Below are positions 6,934-11,018 of a stretch of 11,018 nucleotides of DNA, piece after piece. This stretch comes from Candidatus Woesearchaeota archaeon (GTDB lineage Archaea; Nanobdellota; Nanobdellia; SCGC-AAA011-G17; GW2011-AR20): the NCBI GenBank assembly GCA_018302915.1, contig JAGVZB010000015.1, forward strand, positions 1 to 11,018, read 5' to 3'. Numbering within the stretch: position 1 is the stretch's first letter; the number at the start of each line of letters is the position of its first letter. The notes beneath the pieces are model-generated. The model did no database searches, was not told where the DNA came from, and saw nothing but the letters and a program-made list of their open reading frames with translations. The position numbers and the translations under genes are program-made.

Positions 6934-7203
6934 ATGGAAATCAGCATTTTAGAAGAGGGGAAAGGAAAGCTTGAGATTGAGATTGAAGGGGAAGACCATA
7001 CTCTCTGTAATGCATTAAGAAATGAGCTGTGGAACCATAATGTTGACATTGCCGCTTATAACATAGAGCATCCTTTGGTAAGCAACCCCACTTTAATGGT
7101 TCATGGCACTGGAGATTTAAGAAAAAAACTAGTAAGCGCCTCTGATTCTCTGAGAAAAATGTTCAAGGAAATAAAAGATAATTTTGACAAGGCAGCCAAA
7201 TAA
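6934..7203 (+). CDS. rpoL: DNA-directed RNA polymerase subunit L (Rpo11)
   Basis: This 89-residue protein is Rpo11/RpoL, the Rpb11 homologue that pairs with Rpo3 (subunit D) as the counterpart of half of the bacterial alpha dimer and starts polymerase assembly. The alpha-like dimerisation fold is plain: EIEIEGEDHTLCNALRNEL (about 15-33), then AAYNIEHPL, and a C-terminal amphipathic helix. Length matches the family. It begins at ATG 6934 with a TATA box 27 bp upstream and no Shine-Dalgarno sequence. RpoL, transcription factor S and PCNA lie near each other in several euryarchaeal genomes as I recall, and the same association is visible here within 3 kb. No anomalies are seen. Confidence 0.96.
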   Translation: MEISILEEGKGKLEIEIEGEDHTLCNALRNELWNHNVDIAAYNIEHPLVSNPTLMVHGTGDLRKKLVSASDSLRKMFKEIKDNFDKAAK

Positions 7204-7212
7204 ATCAAAAGT

Positions 7213-7221
7213 TATTTAAAT
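7213..7221 (+). promoter_or_regulatory. TATA box for the two-TM repeat protein gene
   Basis: TATTTAAAT is preceded by CAAAAGT and centred 25 bp upstream of ATG 7242, which fits a leaderless transcript. It is nearly identical to the box before the aMBF1 gene. Confidence 0.5.
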
Positions 7222-7241
7222 CAAAACAATATTTTTATTTC

Positions 7242-7931
7242 ATGGAATATGAAAAAAGAGAGGTATCTTTTTTAGTATTTGTAGTCTTCTTTTTACTGTT
7301 CCTTGTCTTTATGTTTGTCGGTCCCAGCGAAGAAAAAACTTCAAATGCCATAATAGGATCCATCACCCTGGGAGAAAGCCCATCAATCACCACCTTGATA
7401 GTCTTGTTCATCATACTCATTGTTGCTCTTGCAGTTGTATTCGTTATCTTCAAGAAATTAAAAAGCAGGAAACCAAGGATTGAAACTGTAAAGCCAAATG
7501 AAATAAATGATGAGAAGCCATCTGAGAGAAAAGAGCCTAAACTTGATTTGGAAGAGGGGGATATAGAAAAATTATTCTCTGAAAATAATAAAAAAGAAAG
7601 CAAGCCCCAGACTGAGGAGGAAAAATCAGGAGAAGAGCATCTGGAGAAAATACAACCTCAAAAGAAGGAAGTTTTAACCAACCTTCAGGACCTAAAAAAT
7701 AAAATCAAAGGAATGCTCACACAAAAACTTAGCAAGGAGCAAATAATAAGCAGGCTAAAATCACAGGAAGTCAGCATGGATCAGATCAACAAAGCTATTG
7801 AAGAAGTTAATATAGACAGCTTGAGGGATTATGTTACGCAGGCTTTAAGGCAGGGGTTTACCAAAGACCAGATTATAAGAAATTTAGCAGTTCATGGATG
7901 GAAAAAGGAACAGATTTCCAAAGTTATTTAA
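7242..7931 (+). CDS. Two-TM protein with charged linker and C-terminal paired helical repeat
   Basis: I do not recognise this 229-residue protein by function. It has two TM helices (about 9-28 and 47-70) joined by a short loop, then a highly charged linker rich in K and E (about 75-145) that is probably disordered or a coiled coil. A C-terminal domain follows, with two similar helical units. Unit 1 (about 156-186) contains LSKEQIISRLK...MDQINKAI, and unit 2 (about 195-229) contains FTKDQIIRNLA...KKEQISKVI. Each unit follows (K/R/Q)-x-G/L-(S/T)-K-(E/D)-Q-I-I-x-x-L, about ten residues, then Q-I. Helical repeats of this kind recur at the ends of membrane proteins of small archaea, as I recall, perhaps as protein-binding modules. 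It has its own TATA box. The gene is clearly real; its role is unknown. Confidence 0.8.
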   Translation: MEYEKREVSFLVFVVFFLLFLVFMFVGPSEEKTSNAIIGSITLGESPSITTLIVLFIILIVALAVVFVIFKKLKSRKPRIETVKPNEINDEKPSERKEPKLDLEEGDIEKLFSENNKKESKPQTEEEKSGEEHLEKIQPQKKEVLTNLQDLKNKIKGMLTQKLSKEQIISRLKSQEVSMDQINKAIEEVNIDSLRDYVTQALRQGFTKDQIIRNLAVHGWKKEQISKVI

Positions 7932-7953
7932 GCATCAAAAAATAAAAAGAAAG

Positions 7954-7963
7954 TTTTTTAAAT
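7954..7963 (+). promoter_or_regulatory. TATA-like box for the signal peptidase-TFS pair
   Basis: TTTTTTAAAT is preceded by GAAAG (7949-7953) and centred about 28 bp upstream of ATG 7988, implying a leader of only a few bases. A second TTTTTTAAAT at 7969-7978 is too close to the start to be the main box. Confidence 0.4.
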
Positions 7964-7979
7964 TGTTCTTTTTTAAATT
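7954..7979 (+). terminator. Possible T-rich archaeal terminator overlapping the next promoter
   Basis: Two T-runs (7954-7959 and 7969-7974) follow the stop at 7931. Archaeal RNA polymerase can terminate at U-rich tracts without a hairpin. The same bases contain the TATA-like element of the next gene, so the two roles cannot be separated by eye. Confidence 0.25.
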
Positions 7980-7987
7980 AGTCTCAA

Positions 7988-8533
7988 ATGCTGAAGAAGA
8001 TATGGCGCTTTATATGGTATGATGATTCTCTTCTTTCATGGATTGTCAACATTCTCCTTGCTTTTCTCATTGTCAAGTTCCTGGTGTATCCTGGCCTGGG
8101 CTTGATGCTGGGAACCACACATCCTGTCGTTGCTGTCGTATCCGGGAGCATGCATCATGATGGTGATTTTGAGCGGTGGTATCAGGAGAGAGGAAGCTGG
8201 TATAATTTCAGCAAGGAAGAGATAAAGGAATGGCCTTTTTCAAATGGATTTAACAGAGGGGATATCATGATACTGAAGAAAGCGAAGAACATTAGGATAG
8301 GGGATATAATTGTATTTTATGGAAATTCAAACAACCCGATAATTCACAGGGTTGTGTTCATAGGTGATGATTATTACCAGACAAAGGGAGACAATAATTT
8401 TGATTCTTTCTCCCAGCTTGGGGAAATGAACATTAAGAAAGAAAAAATAATAGGAGAAGCCATCGGAAGAGTTCCTTTATTAGGCTATGTTAAAATTTTA
8501 TTCAGTGAGGTGTTAGGAGGGATAATAAAATGA
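7988..8533 (+). CDS. Signal peptidase I, archaeal/ER (Sec11) type
   Basis: This 181-residue membrane protease would remove signal peptides from Sec-exported proteins on the outer face of the membrane. An N-terminal TM helix (about 16-34) anchors it. Box B is VVSGSMHH, with the nucleophile S54 followed by M55. The NRGDIMILKK strand comes next. Box D has IIHR with H120, the histidine that replaces the bacterial catalytic lysine in Sec11-type enzymes, and box E reads TKGDNN with D135 (D139 nearby). All expected catalytic residues are therefore present. A stretch between S54 and the RGD strand (about 58-88) rich in W, Y and E is longer than in minimal homologues. The stop codon overlaps the ATG of the transcription factor S gene, so the two are co-transcribed and coupled. 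Confidence in the family is high. Confidence 0.94.
   Translation: MLKKIWRFIWYDDSLLSWIVNILLAFLIVKFLVYPGLGLMLGTTHPVVAVVSGSMHHDGDFERWYQERGSWYNFSKEEIKEWPFSNGFNRGDIMILKKAKNIRIGDIIVFYGNSNNPIIHRVVFIGDDYYQTKGDNNFDSFSQLGEMNIKKEKIIGEAIGRVPLLGYVKILFSEVLGGIIK
8516..8520 (+). promoter_or_regulatory. Strong Shine-Dalgarno site for transcription factor S
   Basis: GGAGG within TTAGGAGGGAT lies 9 bases before ATG 8530. It is the clearest ribosome binding site in the window and lies inside the end of the signal peptidase gene. It supports start 8530 over the adjacent ATG 8533. Confidence 0.65.
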
Positions 8534-8838
8534 TGTTTTGCCCAAAATGCGGCGGGATACTGCTTCCTGATATGGAAAAAAAAGGCATAAAATGCAGCAA
8601 GTGCAATTACAAGGAAAGCAAAAATAAGAGCATGGTTATAAAAGAAAGAGTGAATAACAAAGACAAGATAAAAATCATTGACAAGAATATAGAGACATTG
8701 CCAAAGACGCAGATAGAATGCCCAAAATGCGGGAACAACCAGGCTTATTACTGGCTTGTGCAGACAAGAGCAAGCGACGAGCCTGAGACACAATTTTTGA
8801 GATGTGTGAAATGCGACCATCAATGGAGAAATTATTGA
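8530..8838 (+). CDS. tfs: Transcription factor S (TFS, archaeal TFIIS-like cleavage factor)
   Basis: This 102-residue protein stimulates RNA cleavage by backtracked RNA polymerase. It has two zinc ribbons. The N-terminal one has C4-x2-C7 and C22-x2-C25 in the FCPKCGGILLPD context shared with Rpb9 and RpoM. The C-terminal one has C64-x2-C67 and C92-x2-C95, with the catalytic acidic pair D83-E84 in TRASDEPET at the ribbon tip and the ending HQWRNY. Length is normal. Its ATG overlaps the signal peptidase stop as ATGA (8530-8533), with a strong GGAGG upstream, so translation is coupled. The DE pair being intact suggests an active cleavage factor rather than an inhibitory paralog. Confidence 0.95.
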   Translation: MMFCPKCGGILLPDMEKKGIKCSKCNYKESKNKSMVIKERVNNKDKIKIIDKNIETLPKTQIECPKCGNNQAYYWLVQTRASDEPETQFLRCVKCDHQWRNY

Positions 8839-8867
8839 GCAATATACATATTTAATTACAGTAATGA

Positions 8868-8878
8868 TTAAAAATATA
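8868..8878 (+). promoter_or_regulatory. TATA box for the PCNA gene
   Basis: TTAAAAATATA is centred about 23 bp upstream of ATG 8896 and fits a leaderless mRNA. A second AT-rich element at 8844-8857 is about 45 bp upstream and could support a short-leader start instead. Confidence 0.42.
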
Positions 8879-8895
8879 GGCATCACTTCTCAATT

Positions 8896-9633
8896 ATGAA
8901 ACTTATGTTAGCAGAGCCTAAATTCTTCAAGGAGCCCATAGTAATCATCTCTGATTTGGTCAATGAAGTTGTTTTTAGGATTGACAAGGATAAGCTTGAA
9001 CTGGTTGCAATGGATCCTGCCAATGTTGCAATGATAATCTATAAATTGCTTGGAAGCGTTTTCGTTGAATACAACATAGATGAGCCTGTCGAGATAGCAG
9101 TCAACCTTGACAATTTGAAGCAGGTATTAAGAAGGGCCAAGCCTTCAGACACATTAACTTTAGAATTGCTGGAGAATAAATTAAAGGTTACATTAAAATC
9201 AAGCTCTACAAGAATTTTTACCTTAAGCCTTATTAACATGCAGGAAGAAAGACAAAAAATTCCCGATCTTGATTTCAAGTGCATGGTTGAAATGCCTTCC
9301 AGCCTTTTTGATGAGGCCATAGAAGATATGGATGTCGTTTCTGATTCAGTTGCCTTTGAGATTCATGATGATACTTTTAATGTTCAGGCTGCAGGAAACA
9401 TAAGCACTGCAAAAGTCTCTTTCAAAGCCAATGAATTAATCAAAATAAAATCAAAGGAAAATTCAAGGTCCAGATATTCTGTCGAGTACCTCAAGAAAAT
9501 AATCAAGGGCGGGAAATTAAATGACACAATGACATTATGGCTGAGCAATGATTATCCCTTAAAGGTTGAATATAAAATAATTGACAAGCTGAGTTTTGCT
9601 GCTATCCTGGCTCCGAGAGTAAGTAATGACTAG
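8896..9633 (+). CDS. pcn: DNA polymerase sliding clamp (PCNA)
   Basis: This 245-residue protein is archaeal PCNA, the trimeric ring that tethers replicative polymerase, FEN1, ligase and other partners to DNA. Typical landmarks are LELVAMDPANVAMI (about 35-48), the VNLDNLKQVLRRAKPSD segment of the first domain's end, an interdomain connector around 118-130 with the KIPDLDF element, and the second domain with AIEDMDVVSDSV. The C-terminus is FAAILAPRVSND, whose LAPR segment lines the pocket that binds PIP-box peptides. Length is standard and no residue loss is apparent. It has its own TATA box and lies 57 bp after tfs. A single PCNA gene is expected in this kind of archaeon, giving a homotrimer. 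Confidence 0.97.
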   Translation: MKLMLAEPKFFKEPIVIISDLVNEVVFRIDKDKLELVAMDPANVAMIIYKLLGSVFVEYNIDEPVEIAVNLDNLKQVLRRAKPSDTLTLELLENKLKVTLKSSSTRIFTLSLINMQEERQKIPDLDFKCMVEMPSSLFDEAIEDMDVVSDSVAFEIHDDTFNVQAAGNISTAKVSFKANELIKIKSKENSRSRYSVEYLKKIIKGGKLNDTMTLWLSNDYPLKVEYKIIDKLSFAAILAPRVSND

Positions 9634-9650
9634 ATTCTAGAATAAAAAGA

Positions 9651-9660
9651 TTTTTATACT
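9651..9660 (+). promoter_or_regulatory. TATA box for the toxin-antitoxin operon
   Basis: TTTTTATACT is preceded by the purine-rich AAAAAGA and centred about 26 bp upstream of ATG 9682. A second AT-rich run TATTTATATA at 9666-9675 is too near the start to act as a normal box, but overlaps where a repressing antitoxin might bind. Confidence 0.45.
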
Positions 9661-9681
9661 ATAGCTATTTATATAATCACT

Positions 9682-9900
9682 ATGGTAACAACAATTCAGA
9701 TAAGTGAGAAACTCCAAAATAATTTAAAGATGAAAAAATTGTATGAAAAAGAGAGTTATGAAGAAGTTATTTGGGATTTGATAGAGGATACTATGGAATT
9801 GTCCAAAGAAGCTAAAGTTATGCTAAGGAAGGCAGAAGAAGACATAAAATCTGGAAGAGTTCATTCTTTTGAAAAGGTAAAGAGGGAGCTTAATTTATGA
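9682..9900 (+). CDS. RelB-like antitoxin (ribbon-helix-helix type)
   Basis: This 72-residue protein starts with a short strand (TTIQISEKL) followed by two helices, which fits a ribbon-helix-helix DNA-binding dimer. Its charged C-terminal tail has KAEEDIKSGRVHSFEKVKREL, close to the neutralising tails of archaeal RelB-type antitoxins (typically ...E...G....S.eEv...L). The stop overlaps the toxin's ATG (9897-9900), the usual arrangement that keeps antitoxin synthesis ahead of toxin. The protein would bind and block the toxin and probably repress its own promoter. The subfamily is not resolved. Confidence 0.8.
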   Translation: MVTTIQISEKLQNNLKMKKLYEKESYEEVIWDLIEDTMELSKEAKVMLRKAEEDIKSGRVHSFEKVKRELNL

Positions 9901-10154
9901 CTTATGAATTAATATTCTCCGATACAGCTTTAAAACAATTTAGAAAATTAGAAAAGAACATTCAAAAGAGAATTAAAAACAGTTTAGAACGCATTTTAAT
10001 AAGACCCGAGGATTATGTTAAGAAATTAGTTGGAGAGCCTTATTATTCTTTTAGGGCTGGAGATTATAGGCTTATATTGGATATACAAAAAAATAAATTA
10101 ATAATTTTTGTTGTTATTTTAGGCCATAGAAAATCCATCTATGAAAATATATAA
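9897..10154 (+). CDS. RelE/ParE-superfamily toxin
   Basis: This 85-residue protein is a RelE-fold toxin; in RelE members the action is cleavage of mRNA in the ribosomal A site. The N-terminal strand is YELIFSDTALKQFRKL, two helices follow, and the core FRAGDYRLILDI (about 52-63) is the classic family motif, with R53 and R58. The ending LGHRKSIYENI (about 75-85) contains H77, R78 and Y82 at positions matching the archaeal RelE active-site end. Length is typical and the protein looks intact. It forms an ATGA-overlapping operon with the antitoxin. The RNase type is inferred from the core motif; a ParE gyrase poison is less likely. Confidence 0.85.
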   Translation: MTYELIFSDTALKQFRKLEKNIQKRIKNSLERILIRPEDYVKKLVGEPYYSFRAGDYRLILDIQKNKLIIFVVILGHRKSIYENI

Positions 10155-10171
10155 ATCTCTATAATGATTAA

Positions 10172-10180
10172 GTTTATATA
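10172..10180 (+). promoter_or_regulatory. TATA box for the pilin-like gene
   Basis: GTTTATATA is centred 24-27 bp upstream of the paired starts ATG 10200 and ATG 10203, giving a leaderless or near-leaderless mRNA. It is the best match to a consensus archaeal box in the window. Confidence 0.55.
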
Positions 10181-10199
10181 TTATTTTTGATTTTAAATT

Positions 10200-10957
10200 A
10201 TGATGAATAAAAGAGGCCAGGTTACTGTTTTTGTTATTGTTGGGATTGTGATAGTTATTTCTGTTTTTTTAGTATTTTATTTTTTAGGGGTGACAGAATA
10301 AAAAGACAGACTGAAGTTGAAGCTGTTTTTGATGAATCAAGTTTAGAGCCATTGCAGGATTATATAGGCAGCTGCATCGAGAAGCATGGGAATGAAGCTA
10401 TTGAACTGATTTTGAAACAAGGAGGGAAGATTGATCCCGGATTTTATTATTATTTCAATGACAACAAATTGAATTACATTTGTTACAGCGATGATTTAAG
10501 CCCCTGCGAGAGAAAGATTCCATTCATTTCAAAAATGTTTGAGGATGAAATGAAAAGTTATTTAGAATTGAAATTACCTTCCTGCATTGATTTGGATGCA
10601 ATCAGAAATGAGGGTTATAGTGTCCAGGAAGTCCAGATGAATGCTGATGTTGATGTCCTGGAATATTCTGTTGTCGTCAATTTGAATTATCCGGTTACAA
10701 TAAGCAAAGGGAATTCGTCAATAGAAGAGGATAAGTTTACAAGGACTTTCGATGCTCCATTGGGAAGAATTGCTGAAATTTCAAAAGATGTAGTAGATAG
10801 TGAGATAGCTTATGGAGAATTTTTCAACCAGATTTATGAAGTCAGGCATCCTGAGGTTACTGTCAAATCCTATGGGCCTGTCAATGTTGAAGTTTATACT
10901 GTTTCATTAAGAAATTATGATTATGAATTTCAGTTTGCAGTAAGGAGCTGGGCATGA
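10200..10957 (+). CDS. Pilin-like or membrane-anchored secreted protein, split by a -1 frameshift
   Basis: The gene starts at ATG 10200 (or 10203) and encodes NKRGQVTVFVIVGIVIV, a basic segment plus hydrophobic helix like an archaeal type IV pilin signal, with possible cleavage after KRG. This frame stops at TAA 10299-10301 after 33 residues. The rest of the protein lies in the -1 frame, from about 10286 (RGDRIKRQTEVEAVFDESS...) to TGA 10955-10957. Joined, the product would be about 252 residues, with a large soluble domain carrying four cysteines that could form disulfides outside the cell. A domain without its own signal, starting exactly where a signal helix is cut off, says these are one gene. 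The break lies at T TTT TTA GGGG (10280-10290), so it could be programmed frameshifting, a one-base loss from a T-run, or a sequencing error. The function of the soluble part is unrecognised. Confidence 0.7.
10280..10286 (+). other. Candidate -1 frameshift heptamer T TTT TTA
   Basis: In the frame set by ATG 10200 these bases read as T, TTT, TTA, the canonical X XXY YYZ slippery pattern. Slipping back one base here joins the signal segment to the downstream domain (L then RGD). The same heptamer occurs in the same phase at 10265-10271. Downstream, 10302-10309 and 10323-10330 can form a weak, A-U-rich eight-pair stem with one G-U, 15 bases after the site, which is farther than usual. Confidence 0.4.
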
Positions 10958-11018
10958 ACCATAGAAAAGCAAAGGCAATATTTGAGATATTTGTTTTAGT
11001 TTGTGCTATCTTCACAGT
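10954..11018 (+). CDS. Start of a membrane or signal-bearing protein (partial)
   Basis: ATG 10954 overlaps the stop of the preceding gene as ATGA, so the two are translationally coupled. The 21 codons visible start with a basic segment (NHRKAK) followed by a hydrophobic run (AIFEIFVLVCAIF), consistent with a TM anchor or pilin-like signal. The gene continues beyond the window and its family cannot be told. Confidence 0.65.
   Translation, partial: MNHRKAKAIFEIFVLVCAIFT

Noticed and set aside
7235..7603. Minus-strand open frame opposite the two-TM protein
   Set aside because: Its low-complexity Ser/Phe/Lys composition mirrors the other strand, it has no recognisable motif and no promoter, and it lies wholly within a gene with clear structure.
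8021..8029. TGATGA strings as C/D-box sRNA candidates (here and at several other sites)
   Set aside because: No paired D box (CTGA) at suitable spacing with terminal pairing was seen, and the strings fall in coding sequence.
8485..8886. Minus-strand open frame across tfs
   Set aside because: It is antisense to the zinc-ribbon gene, whose cysteine spacing and ribosome binding site are unambiguous.
10352..10957. Independent gene starting at TTG 10352
   Set aside because: The same frame reads sensibly upstream to about 10286 and lacks only the signal helix, which is present in the other frame. No promoter or ribosome binding site precedes the TTG.
1..11018. tRNA, rRNA, CRISPR array, insertion sequence or inverted-repeat element
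   Set aside because: No repeated units, no transposase and no cloverleaf or rRNA-like stretch were found on reading; nearly all of the window is protein coding.

Overview
The window looks like chromosomal DNA from a DPANN-type archaeon, probably in the Woesearchaeota/Pacearchaeota neighbourhood. The evidence is archaeal information-processing genes (aRF1-type release factor, aMBF1, RpoL, transcription factor S, PCNA), an ER/archaeal-type signal peptidase, AT-rich DNA, small proteins, TATA boxes about 25 bp upstream of start codons, and very tight packing. The clade assignment is inferred from overall character; there is no rRNA to test it. Every gene is on the + strand and no intergenic gap reaches 100 bp.

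Region 1 (1-6412) is one tightly overlapping operon. It holds the 3' end of an unidentified gene, peptide chain release factor aRF1, the chromosome-segregation protein ScpB, two tandem paralogous multi-pass membrane proteins that look like stripped-down STT3/AglB (GT-C) proteins, a processive-type family 2 glycosyltransferase, and a membrane-anchored thioredoxin-fold protein without a CxxC. Neighbouring genes overlap or abut, often by ATGA, so one transcript is likely. The membrane genes suggest a surface-glycan or lipid-linked sugar function coupled to housekeeping genes.

Region 2 (6413-9633) carries transcription and replication genes: aMBF1, RpoL, a two-TM protein with a C-terminal helical repeat, signal peptidase I translationally coupled to transcription factor S, and PCNA. 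Most have their own TATA box placed for a leaderless or near-leaderless mRNA.

Region 3 (9634-11018) holds a RelBE-type toxin-antitoxin pair, then a pilin-like or membrane-anchored protein whose reading frame is broken by a -1 shift at a U UUU UUA heptamer, then the start of another membrane gene that runs off the window.

The observations most worth a second look are three. First, the release factor has GGY where the catalytic GGQ should be, NIKD in place of NIKS, and no C-domain minidomain, although nearby genes use all three stop codons. Second, the paired STT3-like proteins have degenerate catalytic motifs. Third, the frameshifted secreted or pilin-like gene contains two in-phase T TTT TTA heptamers.
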